Shown here: one piece after another, positions 52,124-61,616 of the stretch
Position numbering within the stretch: the stretch's first letter is position 1
Layout of the letters: each line of letters opens with the position of its first letter
Origin: an unicellular cyanobacterium SU2
GTDB taxonomy: Bacteria > Cyanobacteriota > Cyanobacteriia > Cyanobacteriales > Microcystaceae
Length of the DNA stretch: 64,000 bases
Direction of reading: 5' to 3'
Assembly: GCA_002110465.1 (NCBI GenBank)
Contig: NEED01000023.1
Span: forward strand, 124,001 to 188,000
The notes under the pieces: generated by a model
What the model was told of the DNA's origin: nothing
The model's database searches: none
Seen by the model: only the letters and a program-made list of their open reading frames with translations
Program-made: the position numbers and the translations under genes

Positions 52124-53548
52124 ATGTTATCGACAGAGCCAAGGAAAAGCCATTCTGGGAAAGACTACTTAAAGAAAGCTAACCTAGAACAGGGTAAGCC
52201 CTCGCCTAATCAATCATTAGTTCCTCTCACCGCCAAAATCAACCATCGTGATTGTCTAGAAATTGGGGGTTGCGATCTTAAAACCTTAATTGAACAATTT
52301 GGTTCCCCTCTCTATGTTCTTGACGAAATCACCCTACGAACTGCCTGTCGTCAATATCGAGAAGCCTTCAACAGCTACTATCAGGGAAATTCCCAGGTGA
52401 TTTATGCGTCAAAAGCTTGGAGTTGCTTAGCCATTGTCAGTATTGTTGCTAGTGAAGGATTAGGGTTTGATGTCGTCTCTGGAGGAGAATTATATACGAC
52501 CCTTAAAGCTTTAGAAACGATGGGATATACCCCTGAACAAATTGCCCAACAAATTTATTTTCATGGTAATAATAAGTCTCTTGAAGAACTTAAACTGGCT
52601 TTAGAGGTAGGTTGTACTATCATTGTCGATAATTGGCTTGAATTGGAAACTCTTACTCAACTAGGGAAACAAACCGAAACTAAAACCATTCCTATCCTAT
52701 TGCGACTCACCCCAGGGATTGAATGTCATACCCATGAATATATTCGGACCGGACACCTAGACAGTAAATTTGGCTTTGATCCCAATCAACTCGATGCTGT
52801 TTTTACCTATGTTAGTCAACAATCGTGCCTTGATTGTCGGGGGTTACACGCTCACATTGGCTCCCAAATTTTCGAGGAGCAACCCCACCAAGATTTAGGG
52901 GAAGTGATGACAGAATGGCTAAAAAAAGGCCAAAATTACGGATTAGTCCTATCAGAATTAAATATTGGCGGGGGTTTAGGCATTCGCTACACTGAAGATG
53001 ATGATCCCCCCAGTATTGACCAATGGGTTAAAGGGGTAAGTCAAGCCGTAATGAAAGCCTGTGATAGCCATCAATTACCTTACCCTAAACTCATCGCCGA
53101 ACCAGGACGCTCCCTAGTCGGCTCAGCCTGTGTCACTGGTTATACCATAGGGAGTCGTAAAGAAATCCCCGAATTACGCACCTATATTGCTGTGGATGGA
53201 GGAATGTCCGATAATCCCCGTCCCATTACCTACCAATCTCTCTATCGTGTGGTAGTAGCCAATAGGATGTCAGAACCATCGACTGAAACTGTCACTATTG
53301 CGGGTAAGCATTGTGAGTCTGGAGATATCCTAGTTAAAAATAGTCAGTTGCCTCAAACTCAACCAGGGGATATTCTGGTAGTTATGGGAACAGGGGCTTA
53401 CAACCATAGCATGGCTTCTAACTATAATCGTCTGCCGAGGCCGGCTGCTGTCTTGGTTAAAGATGGCGAGGCTAACTTAATTGTGGAACGAGAAACCTAT
53501 GATGACCTGATTCGCCAAGATCAACTCCCTGAAAGGCTACTGTCTTAA
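52124..53548 (+). CDS. lysA: Diaminopimelate decarboxylase
   Basis: A 474-residue fold-III PLP enzyme that converts meso-diaminopimelate to lysine, the last step of the pathway. The PLP lysine is in VIYASKAWSCL. Further markers are GLHAHIGSQI, the glycine-rich phosphate loop ELNIGGGLGIRY, AEPGRSLVG, and the second-subunit CESGDI and GAYNHSMASNYN. The N-terminus is about 40 residues longer than in many bacteria, as is usual in cyanobacteria. It opens a run of core genes (cdaA, uppS). Confidence 0.95.
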   Translation: MLSTEPRKSHSGKDYLKKANLEQGKPSPNQSLVPLTAKINHRDCLEIGGCDLKTLIEQFGSPLYVLDEITLRTACRQYREAFNSYYQGNSQVIYASKAWSCLAIVSIVASEGLGFDVVSGGELYTTLKALETMGYTPEQIAQQIYFHGNNKSLEELKLALEVGCTIIVDNWLELETLTQLGKQTETKTIPILLRLTPGIECHTHEYIRTGHLDSKFGFDPNQLDAVFTYVSQQSCLDCRGLHAHIGSQIFEEQPHQDLGEVMTEWLKKGQNYGLVLSELNIGGGLGIRYTEDDDPPSIDQWVKGVSQAVMKACDSHQLPYPKLIAEPGRSLVGSACVTGYTIGSRKEIPELRTYIAVDGGMSDNPRPITYQSLYRVVVANRMSEPSTETVTIAGKHCESGDILVKNSQLPQTQPGDILVVMGTGAYNHSMASNYNRLPRPAAVLVKDGEANLIVERETYDDLIRQDQLPERLLS

Positions 53549-53605
53549 TCTGGTTCGTTTTTGTTTGTTATTTTGATTCATCCTTAAATCTAACCATCCT
53601 CCATC

Positions 53606-54502
53606 ATGTCGGGTGATACTCCTGGCCCTCGCTGGATACCCCCTGGGCTAATCCACAATGGCATTGATATTGCATTAGTGCTGCTATTAACTTATTTAAT
53701 TCTCCTCGCCATTGGGGAACGTCGTACCCTCTGGATGGTGCGGGGATTAATTATTTTAATGATGGCACAAGTGATCAGCCAAAGGCTCCAACTTAGGCTG
53801 CTCGAAGTTGTCTTGGATAAATTAGTGCTAGGGGCAGCAGTTGCTATGGCAGTGATTTTTCAAGGGGAATTTCGGCGATTCCTTGAGTTATTGGGGCGCG
53901 GACAAATGCTGCAATTATTTCAACGGCGACGACCAACCCCTAAACCTGATAGTGTGGTTGATGAAATTGTTGATGCGGTTAAAGAACTCTCCCAAAATCG
54001 AACCGGAGCTTTAATGGTGCTAGAAACCGTGGCTTCAGTAGATACACGGGTATTCGTTAATCCAGGCGTTCCCCTCAATGGAGAGGTCTCAAAGGAACTA
54101 CTACAGACAATTTTTCAGCCAAAAACTCTCCTACATGATGGAGCCATTTTTATTCGGGGATCGCGGATTGTCTCGGCAGGGGTGATTTTACCTTTGTCCG
54201 AACGAACTGCCCATCGGCAATTAGGAACTCGACATCGAGCGGCTATGGGCATTACGGAACGGGTCGATAATTGTTTGTGTGTGGTCGTTTCCGAAGAAAC
54301 GGGATCAATTTCCTTAGCTCAAGGTGGAACTCTTGATCGTCCCCTCACTAGCAGTAAACTAAAAGAACTCCTTGAAGAAAGATTCTCTTTACTCGTCGAG
54401 CGAGAATCGGTGACACCTGGTTGGGGACTGGTCAGCCGTACCCTTAGCTCACAAATACGCAACCTGCTTTCATCATCAAAATCTTCAGATAATAAGAAAT
54501 AA
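53606..54502 (+). CDS. cdaA: Diadenylate cyclase (CdaA/DacA)
   Basis: A 298-residue membrane-bound cyclase making c-di-AMP from two ATP. Three hydrophobic helices occupy about residues 15-90 (IALVLLLTYLILLAIGE; GAAVAMAVIFQGEFRRFLE). The DAC domain carries both active-site motifs, LLHDGAIFIRG and GTRHRAAMGITE. c-di-AMP in cyanobacteria is linked to night survival and osmotic control. It lies 57 bp after lysA and 9 bp before uppS, an arrangement common in cyanobacteria. Confidence 0.95.
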   Translation: MSGDTPGPRWIPPGLIHNGIDIALVLLLTYLILLAIGERRTLWMVRGLIILMMAQVISQRLQLRLLEVVLDKLVLGAAVAMAVIFQGEFRRFLELLGRGQMLQLFQRRRPTPKPDSVVDEIVDAVKELSQNRTGALMVLETVASVDTRVFVNPGVPLNGEVSKELLQTIFQPKTLLHDGAIFIRGSRIVSAGVILPLSERTAHRQLGTRHRAAMGITERVDNCLCVVVSEETGSISLAQGGTLDRPLTSSKLKELLEERFSLLVERESVTPGWGLVSRTLSSQIRNLLSSSKSSDNKK

Positions 54503-54511
54503 TAATGAGAA

Positions 54512-55261
54512 ATGACTGTTAAACCCATTTTATTCAACAACTTACCCGCCGATCTTGATCAAGTCCGTCTTCCCAAACACGTAGCCGTGATTATGGATGG
54601 TAATGGACGTTGGGCTAAGGGTCGTGGACTCCCTCGGATCATGGGGCATCAACGAGGGGTAGATACCCTAAAAGATTTGCTTCGTTGTTGTCGAGACTGG
54701 GGAATTCCAGCATTGACGGCTTATGCTTTTTCAACAGAAAATTGGGGACGACCTCTTGAAGAAGTAGAATTTTTAATGACCCTGTTTGAAAGAGTATTGC
54801 GTCGTGAACTGCGGGAGATGATGGAAGAAAATGTGAGAATTTCCTTTGTGGGTAATTTAGAGGTTCTTCCTCTTTCTCTACAATCAGAAATTGCTCGTTC
54901 TATGAAGGATACTCAAGATAATACAGGAATTCAATTTACAGTAGCGACTAATTATGGCGGCCGTCAAGAAATTGTTCAAGCTTGTCAGGCGATCGCCACT
55001 CTTGTCCAAAAGGGTCTTTTAAACCCCAATGAGATTGATGAATCCTTATTTGAACGCCATTTGTATACTACTGGCATTAGTCACCCCGATCTCTTGATTC
55101 GTACCAGTGGAGAAATGCGAATTAGCAATTTTCTCCTTTGGCAATTAGCCTATGCGGAAATCTATGTCACCCAAACCCTTTGGCCAGATTTCAATCGGGA
55201 GGAATTTTATAAAGCTTTGTTAGAGTACCAACAACGGGAAAGGCGATTTGGCAAAGTTTAA
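54512..55261 (+). CDS. uppS: Isoprenyl (undecaprenyl) diphosphate synthase
   Basis: A 249-residue cis-prenyltransferase that builds the C55 lipid carrier for peptidoglycan and other envelope glycans. All five conserved regions are visible: [13 protein letters not shown] (catalytic Asp29), [28 protein letters not shown] and [19 protein letters not shown] with the terminal [13 protein letters not shown]. It is transcribed with cdaA (9-bp gap). Confidence 0.96.
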   Translation: MTVKPILFNNLPADLDQVRLPKHVAVIMDGNGRWAKGRGLPRIMGHQRGVDTLKDLLRCCRDWGIPALTAYAFSTENWGRPLEEVEFLMTLFERVLRRELREMMEENVRISFVGNLEVLPLSLQSEIARSMKDTQDNTGIQFTVATNYGGRQEIVQACQAIATLVQKGLLNPNEIDESLFERHLYTTGISHPDLLIRTSGEMRISNFLLWQLAYAEIYVTQTLWPDFNREEFYKALLEYQQRERRFGKV

Positions 55262-55341
55262 TTCAAACCAAGAGGATTTTTCCCTGGTGAAAATGCCAAG
55301 TCTAGTTTATAGTAACTTGAAGTATTCGTATTTAATTACTT

Positions 55342-55695
55342 ATGTTGACCTCTCGCCAGGATAAAAAAAATCCCATTCAAGTGACTAAATATGTTCCCAG
55401 GCTCTCAGAATCTAAGCAGTTAGAAGCTGAGCAAAAGAAAAATATACTACTTCTGGTAGAAAATTTAATAGAACGAGAAGAAGCCACTTTTAAGATGATT
55501 ATTGATTGTCTTTATGATGTTGGTTCAGTTAATTTAATTAATAAAAAAATTGCCCTGCGTCCCTTGAATCAAGTAATGAAGCTCATTGCTAGACTTTCTA
55601 AACCTGGATTTCGGATTGTGGCTTTTTATTGGGTTCGGAAAAACACCCCAAAATTGATTACGAATTGGCTTTTAAAAAAGGTTAAAAATCTTTAA
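55342..55695 (+). CDS. Conserved hypothetical basic protein
   Basis: A 117-residue basic protein following uppS in the same direction, 80 bp downstream. It is predicted to be helical, with a central acidic/amphipathic helix (ENLIEREEATFKMIIDCLYD) and a basic hydrophobic C-terminal part (GFRIVAFYWVRKNTPKLITNWLL). I know of similar small proteins in cyanobacteria but no function. No transmembrane helix is certain. Confidence 0.65.
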   Translation: MLTSRQDKKNPIQVTKYVPRLSESKQLEAEQKKNILLLVENLIEREEATFKMIIDCLYDVGSVNLINKKIALRPLNQVMKLIARLSKPGFRIVAFYWVRKNTPKLITNWLLKKVKNL

Positions 55696-55727
55696 CACAT
55701 AAACTATATTGTTCTGTTTTTTCTGAG

Positions 55728-56168
55728 TTACATAATGGTTAAAGACTGACCATTATTCCTAGCTGTTAACTTCAAAATATAGGGAACAGCTTTTTGACTC
55801 CACTGCTCAGGAGAGGGAAAACTTTGCGCTTGCTCCCCCCAACAAGTTTGTAACATCTGTGTGTTAATAATACCTGGATTTAGAGCAACGATACCAATCC
55901 CTTTTGGCACTTCTTGAGCGAGACCTTGTGATAATCCTTCGATTGGCCATTTCGAGGTACAGTAAGGAACGACTTCCGATGAAGTTGAACGGCCCCATCC
56001 TGAACTAAAGTTAACACTAATTCCTCGATTTTGAGCAATCATTGTTGGTAGAAACCCTCGAATTGTTCTAACAACACCATTAATATTAATATCAATTAAT
56101 TGGGGTTTGCTGAAAAAGTTACTCAAAAATTTATGCGGCCAAAACCCGACAATTCCACTCCCGATCAA
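55728..56168 (-). pseudogene. Short-chain dehydrogenase, N-terminally truncated
   Basis: The frame holds the second half of a classical SDR: the NINGVVRTIRGFLPTMIAQN helix, the catalytic Ser in NFSSGWGRS, and Tyr/Lys in PYCTSKW, then LNPGIINTQM. The N-terminal Rossmann part with the TGxxxGIG dinucleotide motif is missing. Its place is taken by the transposase remnant directly upstream. The product cannot bind NAD(P) and is almost surely inactive. Confidence 0.75.
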
Positions 56169-56697
56169 TAACTTTACCTTCTAAAAATCTACACTCACAT
56201 TTTTCGGAGGTCTTCCTAACTTCGAACCACTGATTCTTATCCCTCTTGCTTGGTGCGCGTTCCCTTGCGCCGTGCGACGGCGCGGGGTCGCATCCGCTTC
56301 TTTACACCAATTTCTGTTTTCTCTAGTTCGATAAATCTTATCGACATGGACGGATTCGGGATAATAGCCAAAAATTTCTCTATACTTTTCTATTTGTTCT
56401 TTTAAATGACAAGATTCCTTGAAATTTTCCCAACATATTCTGTCTAAAAATACATAGTTCTCAACACAGCTAACCGAGAGTTGAGCTGCCAAAATCTAAC
56501 TATTTCCCGATAGCTTTTCTTCTTTCTTGATAAGACACTTTTCGTTTTTTAGCTACTTTTAAGTATTCCTTGCTGGCAATTTTTCTAGAAGTTCTCGGCT
56601 TTTTTCTCAGTTTTGCTCTTAATGGTTTATAAAGATTATCTATTATTCTTTCTGTCTCAATTCTAGCTTGATTTAATATGCCTAAAAACGACCACAT
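56169..56697 (-). pseudogene. Transposase remnant (IS5/IS1182-like)
   Basis: Two pieces of one transposase. The upstream piece (56500-56697) has IETERIIDNLYKPLRAKLRK, then KPRTSRKIASKEYLKVAKKR. The downstream piece (56181-56492) has EQIEKYREIFGYYPESVHVD, KIYRTRENRNWCKE and GIRISGSKLGRPPKN. The YGYYPExVxxDxIYRTRxNRxWCKExGIRxSGxxLGRP pattern is that of IS5/IS1182-group DDE transposases. The two pieces are separated by stops, both ends are missing, and a 51-bp palindromic repeat interrupts WCKE-RGIR in frame. It has destroyed the 5' part of the SDR gene. Confidence 0.75.
56248..56298. repeat. GC-rich palindromic repeat inserted in the transposase remnant
   Basis: About 51 bp centred on GCGCCGTGCGACGGCGC (a 7-3-7 palindrome), with outer arms related to GGTGCGCG and CGCATCC. 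It adds 17 codons (ADATPRRRTAQGNAHQA) between Glu and Arg of the otherwise continuous WCKE-RGIRISG motif. Boundaries are approximate to a few bases. Confidence 0.7.
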
Positions 56698-56778
56698 CTA
56701 TCGATTGGACGATGAGAATTGTAATTTTTAAGAGTTATTGTTGTTAATAATGACATTCCTATTTTCTCAATTTTTTTT

Positions 56779-57210
56779 ATGGTACGAACCGACAATTCCT
56801 CTGAAAACTTTTTATCATCAAACTTGAATCAGCCACCTATCGACAATAAAGACCCCATTGTAGAAAAATCTGATGTACAAGATATAGAGTCTGAACCTAA
56901 TGCTCTTCCCGTGGGGATTAAAGACCGTAATACTGGGTTAGGAGCTACTGTAGAGTCAGCTAGTCAACACATGGCATCTGGACAACCAACCACTGGAGGA
57001 GATCCCGATGCAATGAATGAGCAAGCAAAAGTCGTTGGAGAAGAAGCGATCGGTGGATCTACCCCAACTCCCGATCAAAATAACATTGACGATATTGCTG
57101 ATGCGACGGGGATTAATATTACGCCTGAAGAACCCGTGGAAGTGATCAACGAAATGCGACAACGGGATAATGATCGCTTTGAATTAGATCCCGACATTGA
57201 ACGCCGTTAA
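56779..57210 (+). CDS. DUF6335-family acidic protein
   Basis: A 143-residue, strongly acidic, largely disordered cyanobacterial protein. The pattern TGLGATVESASQHMASGQP, TTGGDPDA, VGEEAIGGSTPTPDQNNID and the tail RDNDRFELDPDIERR match the DUF6335 group as I know it. No function is established. It converges with tadA, overlapping by four bases. Confidence 0.75.
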   Translation: MVRTDNSSENFLSSNLNQPPIDNKDPIVEKSDVQDIESEPNALPVGIKDRNTGLGATVESASQHMASGQPTTGGDPDAMNEQAKVVGEEAIGGSTPTPDQNNIDDIADATGINITPEEPVEVINEMRQRDNDRFELDPDIERR

Positions 57211-57695
57211 AGTTTCTGTCGTTTTTGAGCAAACCATTCTTGTAACTGTTTTCGACACTCAACTTGATGAATTCCTGCCATAACATTTAAACGATGGTTA
57301 GAACAATAACTATCGGGTAAATTAAGTACCGTGCGAATGGTTCCTGATTTGGGATCATCGCATCCATATACTAGCAATCCTAAGCGAGCTTGAAGAATTG
57401 CACCAGTACACATCGGACACGGTTCTAGGGTAACGTAGAGGGTACAGTCTTTTAGGTTCCAACGGTGCAATACTTGACTGGCGGTGCGGATAGCTAAGAT
57501 TTCTGCATGGGCGGTAGGATCTTGGTCGGTTTCTTTGCGATTAACCCCTTGGGCTACCAGATTTCCTCGACTATCAACAATAACAGCCCCTACAGGAACT
57601 TCTCCCGTTTTTCCCGCTGCTTGGCCTAGGGTTAATGCTTTTTCCATCCAATGACGGTGGATATGATAAGGCGTTTGGGTAAGATAATTGAGCAA
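57207..57695 (-). CDS. tadA: tRNA-specific adenosine deaminase
   Basis: A 162-residue deaminase that turns A34 into inosine in tRNA-Arg(ACG). The zinc site is complete: HAE in PTAHAEILAIRTA and PCPMCTGAI. The N-terminal helix (HWMEKALTLGQAAGKTGEVPVGAVIVD) is typical of TadA. A start a few codons downstream is possible, but the length is within the family range. Confidence 0.95.
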   Translation of the reverse strand: MLNYLTQTPYHIHRHWMEKALTLGQAAGKTGEVPVGAVIVDSRGNLVAQGVNRKETDQDPTAHAEILAIRTASQVLHRWNLKDCTLYVTLEPCPMCTGAILQARLGLLVYGCDDPKSGTIRTVLNLPDSYCSNHRLNVMAGIHQVECRKQLQEWFAQKRQKL

Positions 57696-57720
57696 TGGAC
57701 AATGGAGATTAAATCAATAA

Positions 57721-58167
57721 TTAGGATGTTAGTTTACAGTATTTTTTGACAAGAGATAGTGCCAACTCAAAACTATTTGGCTGCGTTTGAACAGCGTATG
57801 CTTCTCTCTCTAAATCTTGGCGATGAATGTCTCCATAACGCTGAAAAAAAGGCCTTGCTTGGTTAATGGGTTCAATATCTAATCCTAACATTTCTATGGT
57901 TCCTTCCCCTGAACATACTTGTGCTGCATGAACTGATTCATGGATTAATGTTGGTAAAGCGATATTCAAGTCAAATACTACTGGATTAATCCAAATTTTC
58001 TTAGAACTTGTTTGTAATAAACCATAAGCTCCTCTTTGGGGGGGAAGTTCCACTATTACTTGAAAACCTGATTGTTCTAACAAATTTTTTAAGGTGATAA
58101 ATTGAGCATTGTCTGTTGGCACTTGAGCGATTAAAACTAAAGAACTTGACACAAAAAATTTTAACAT
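57721..58167 (-). CDS. Putative secreted zinc-peptidase-like protein
   Basis: A 148-residue protein with a short signal-like N-terminus (MLKFFVSSSLVLIAQVP). It has an HExxH motif (His76-Glu-Ser-Val-His80 in LIHESVHAAQVCSG) and a downstream Glu-rich helix (RQDLEREAYAVQ) able to supply the third zinc ligand, as in gluzincins. The Cys in AAQVCSGEG may pair with that in KKYCKLT. Not a family I can name. Likely periplasmic; the peptidase activity is inferred from motif only. It lies 25 bp upstream of tadA in the same direction. Confidence 0.65.
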   Translation of the reverse strand: MLKFFVSSSLVLIAQVPTDNAQFITLKNLLEQSGFQVIVELPPQRGAYGLLQTSSKKIWINPVVFDLNIALPTLIHESVHAAQVCSGEGTIEMLGLDIEPINQARPFFQRYGDIHRQDLEREAYAVQTQPNSFELALSLVKKYCKLTS

Positions 58168-58233
58168 CTATGGTGCTTTACATTTCTTGCTGATGAGATT
58201 TTTCTATCTTAACTTAAATCTAAATTTCAGGTT

Positions 58234-59469
58234 TTAGTCAATTATAACTTGAGGAAGTTGTAAAGACTTTTTATCTGATTTTGGTGTGGTTGAATTGCGT
58301 TTTAATTTAGGAGGCAATATTTGAGGAGATTGTGTTTTTAATGAAGTTGATAAATGTCTAGATTTAGAGGCAGTTGGTAACTCAATTGGTGTTGATAATG
58401 GCTCGGTTTTTTTAGTTACTTCAAGGTCAATTTTACAAGAGGATTGATATTCTGTATTAAACAATTCTATGGTATAACTTACAGGATAGTATTTACTACT
58501 ATAAATTTTAAAGGGATAGTAGGTTATAGCAATTCCTGTAATGGTTTCTAATAAAACTTCACCTAACAGATATTTTTGTCCTTCAAGTTGATTCGGAATC
58601 TCTAATGTTTGGTTAAATCTGTGGGGTAATCTCACATCAGCTAAAGGAGACTTACTTTGATAAAGTATTTCTTCAGTTTGGGGATGTTTCAGTTGATAGC
58701 AAACCTGGGCTGTTAATAATAACTCTTCATCAGTGTCTTGTACTTCAATTCTCCCAGAGAGGGTTACAGATTCTCCTGGAAATCCCTGAAAAGTTTGGCT
58801 ATTTAATATCAGTTGTAACGTAGGTGCTATTATTTCTTCTGATGGTGATAGTTTAACAAAATAATCTGTATTTTCCTGAAAAATTATTCCATTATTATTA
58901 ATAATTAATGGCTCAACTTTTTGTTGGATTAACTGGTCTAATTGGTTAAGATATAATTGAGCTTTATTATTGCAAAAACTATTATAGGGAGTAGGCAACT
59001 GTTCCCCTTGATCGTGATCATCAAGTTGAGAAAGATTCTTTTTTTCCTCTTCTTTAGAAAGACTATGATTAACATTTCTCGAACTTTTTATCTGGTCGTC
59101 AGGTGAAGATGAGTTGAGAGTCGGGGCTAAAACCTGAATCTCTAGGGTTTCTTGCCACTTCTGCCCGAGGAATTCCGACATAACATCACTACAACAGCGT
59201 ATTTTCCAAATTCCGACTGATAGTTCCGTAAACGGAAGAATCATGACCAACCCTTGTTGATTGATGTGACGGGAATAATTTTGGGGATCATCAGACGAGT
59301 GTTCATCGGTTGGGGGGTGGTGAGTAATGCGAACCTCAAGATCACTATTGATCCGATGAGACTTAGCCATGATGCGATAGACATCGGTTTCAAGTTCAAG
59401 GGTTGGTGTGGAGATTGGAACCCATTGACGATCGCCTTCTTTTTGAATCAAAAATTCCCAAGATTTCAT
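58234..59469 (-). CDS. Conserved cyanobacterial protein of unknown function
   Basis: A 411-residue protein I cannot name. The N-terminus (MKSWEFLIQKEGDRQWVPIS) leads into two beta-rich domains separated by a polar, disordered linker (about residues 120-155). The second has LQLILNSQTFQGFPGESVTLSGRIEVQD and LPHRFNQTLEIPNQLEG, reminiscent of immunoglobulin-like folds. The C-terminal 60 residues are basic and low-complexity. No signal peptide. It follows hisS after 20 bp and is probably co-transcribed. Confidence 0.65.
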   Translation of the reverse strand: MKSWEFLIQKEGDRQWVPISTPTLELETDVYRIMAKSHRINSDLEVRITHHPPTDEHSSDDPQNYSRHINQQGLVMILPFTELSVGIWKIRCCSDVMSEFLGQKWQETLEIQVLAPTLNSSSPDDQIKSSRNVNHSLSKEEEKKNLSQLDDHDQGEQLPTPYNSFCNNKAQLYLNQLDQLIQQKVEPLIINNNGIIFQENTDYFVKLSPSEEIIAPTLQLILNSQTFQGFPGESVTLSGRIEVQDTDEELLLTAQVCYQLKHPQTEEILYQSKSPLADVRLPHRFNQTLEIPNQLEGQKYLLGEVLLETITGIAITYYPFKIYSSKYYPVSYTIELFNTEYQSSCKIDLEVTKKTEPLSTPIELPTASKSRHLSTSLKTQSPQILPPKLKRNSTTPKSDKKSLQLPQVIID

Positions 59470-59489
59470 TATTACTCACCCTTTTATAT

Positions 59490-60779
59490 TTACCCGCTTG
59501 TTTGTTTATGTCGGGTGAGTTGTTCTTTTAGTTCCTCAATTTGAGTAATTAATTCCCCTTGGTTGAAGGTCTTTTGTTCTTGACTGGCTAACCATTTTAG
59601 TTGAACCGTTTGGGTTTGTGCTTCTGTCTCCCCCAACACTAAACAAGCGATCGCCCCACTGCGATCAGCCCGCTTAAATTGTTTCCCAAAGGCACTCCCA
59701 CTGAGGTCCAATTCTACGGTTAATCCTGCATAACGCAACTTCTGGGCTAAAATCAAGGCTTGACCCTCTGCTTTTTCTCCTCTGGAGACAATATAGAAAT
59801 CAGGGGACGTATTTGGGGCATCTTTGATCTGTTTTAGCAGGATAATCAAACGTTCGAGGCCGATCGCCCATCCGACTGCTGGGGTATCAGGTCCCCCTAA
59901 TTCTGCTACTAAGCCATCATAACGACCTCCTCCACAAACGGTGGCTTGTGCGCCTAAATCCTCTGATTGAATTTCAAAAGCGGTATGGGTATAGTAATCT
60001 AAGCCTCGTACTAAACAGGGATTAAGTTGATAATCAATGTTTAAGTCGGTTAATAATTGCTGAACTTGATCAAAATGTTGGCGAGATTTATCTGTCAAAT
60101 ACTCGACAATATTAGGGGCATTCTGATTAATTTCTTTTGTTCGTGGATGTTTACTATCTAGAATGCGTAACGGGTTTCTTTCGAGGCGATCTTGGGAGTC
60201 AAAATCTAACTCATCTTTGTAGGGAAGAAAATAGTTCACTAAAGCTTCTCGATAGCGTTGTCTATCACTGCGATCACCGACAGAATTGATATCTAATTTT
60301 AAACTTTGTAGTCCTAATGTTTTGAGAATATCTGTTGCTAAAGCAATGGCTTCTACATCAGCTCTGGGATCGCCACTACCAAGTAATTCTAAACCAATTT
60401 GATGAAATTGCCGTTGACGACCAGCTTGGGGGCGTTCATAGCGAAACATCGGTCCTTTATACCAGAGACGTTGTACCCCTCCCATGGCATAGAGATTATT
60501 TTGCAAGAAAGCGCGAACCACACCGGCGGTTCCTTCAGGACGCAAAGTTAGGGAGCGATCGCCCCTATCTTTAAAGGTATACATTTCCTTGCCCACCACA
60601 TCGGTAGCTTCTCCTATGCCTCGTTCAAATAGGGAGGTTTGTTCAAAAATGGGGGCGCGAATTTCTTGATACATCGCCCGACTCAAAATTTCTGTGGTGA
60701 TCGTCTCTACATATTGCCAGTATCCAATCTCTCCTGGCAGAATATCTCGCGTTCCTGGTGGTGTTTGAATAGTACCCAT
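59490..60779 (-). CDS. hisS: Histidyl-tRNA synthetase
   Basis: A 429-residue class II synthetase. Motif 1 lies in IRAPIFEQTSLFERGIGEATD, motif 2 in TLRPEGTAGVVRAFLQNNL and MFRYERPQAGRQRQFHQIG, the histidine-binding signature is LVRGLDYYTHTAFE, and motif 3 is GWAIGLERLI. A normal anticodon-binding domain follows. Length and all motifs are complete. Confidence 0.97.
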   Translation of the reverse strand: MGTIQTPPGTRDILPGEIGYWQYVETITTEILSRAMYQEIRAPIFEQTSLFERGIGEATDVVGKEMYTFKDRGDRSLTLRPEGTAGVVRAFLQNNLYAMGGVQRLWYKGPMFRYERPQAGRQRQFHQIGLELLGSGDPRADVEAIALATDILKTLGLQSLKLDINSVGDRSDRQRYREALVNYFLPYKDELDFDSQDRLERNPLRILDSKHPRTKEINQNAPNIVEYLTDKSRQHFDQVQQLLTDLNIDYQLNPCLVRGLDYYTHTAFEIQSEDLGAQATVCGGGRYDGLVAELGGPDTPAVGWAIGLERLIILLKQIKDAPNTSPDFYIVSRGEKAEGQALILAQKLRYAGLTVELDLSGSAFGKQFKRADRSGAIACLVLGETEAQTQTVQLKWLASQEQKTFNQGELITQIEELKEQLTRHKQTSG

Positions 60780-60843
60780 TGGGGTTTTACTTGAATTCTA
60801 AAATTTTACGCTAATGTAACACCGATAATTATAAAGTAATTAG

Positions 60844-61350
60844 TCATTCACATAATGAAATAAGTTGCTTATCATCAGTTAAATTAGCTGCATTAGATAA
60901 ATGACTCGTCTCAAGTTGAGTAAAAATTTCTTGAGCCATTGCTTTTTCAATAGCAGCACCAATAAAAAATGTTTTGGGCTGTAAATTATTGGATGAAAAA
61001 TTTTTTCTAATACGCTCTAATGCGGAATTAGCGGTTTTCCAATGCTCATCAACACCGGCAGGATCAATTCCTCCTTTTAATTCTCCCAGTGCTATATGAT
61101 TGGATGGAAGATGATGACAAGACCTTTTATTTTTTCCTGGTATAAATTCTTCTCGTTTAGCATCAAATAAACAAAGGTAAACATTTTTCTTGACAATAGG
61201 AACAGTAAGATTATAAATTAAGGTTCGATTTCCATGGTTATGATTCCATGATAATCCTTTTAAAAAAATTTCAACATCAGCATCACCCTTAGAACCTACT
61301 ATCCATTCTTTTGATTTGGAATGTAAATAGGAATAATTTATTTTATTCAT
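60844..61350 (-). pseudogene. AvaI/BsoBI-type restriction endonuclease, C-terminal half only
   Basis: The frame encodes 168 residues matching the catalytic half of the AvaI/BsoBI (CYCGRG) endonucleases. The residues I recall for BsoBI (Asp212, Glu240, Lys242, His253) line up with Asp63, Glu90, Lys92 and His103 here (CLFDAKREE; GELKGGIDPAGVDEHWKT) at nearly the same spacing. BsoBI is about 323 residues, so some 150 N-terminal residues are missing. Whether the shortened protein is made or active is doubtful. It lies 23 bp after the remains of a methyltransferase gene. Confidence 0.7.
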
Positions 61351-61373
61351 TGTTTCCAGGGATAATTATTTTG

Positions 61374-61616
61374 CTAATCTATTAATCTAGATATCTCAAA
61401 TTTTTCAGCTTTACTAACGCCATATACTCTATTCTCAATCAATTTAATTCCAATCGGTAATAATTCAATTTCCTCTGTATCATATCCTAACTCAGAAGAA
61501 GCAAAAATTGTTGTTCCGACTCCTGCAAAGGGATCAAAAATAATACCTTTAGGTACTTGATATTCTTGCAAAAGTAATTTAACTAAACGAGATGAAAAAG
61601 CTTCTTTATATTTATA
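61374..61616 (-). pseudogene. DNA methyltransferase fragment (partner of the AvaI-type nuclease)
   Basis: The frame, open from about 61616, reads KYKEAFSSRLVKLLLQEYQ, VPKGIIFDPFAGVGTTIFAS and SELGYDTEEIELLPIG. DPFAGVGTT is the AdoMet-binding motif I of amino-methyltransferases, placed near the C-terminus as in the beta-class order. The catalytic DPPY/SPPY region and everything before it are lost. Linked to the AvaI-type nuclease half, it is the relic of a restriction-modification pair. Confidence 0.75.
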
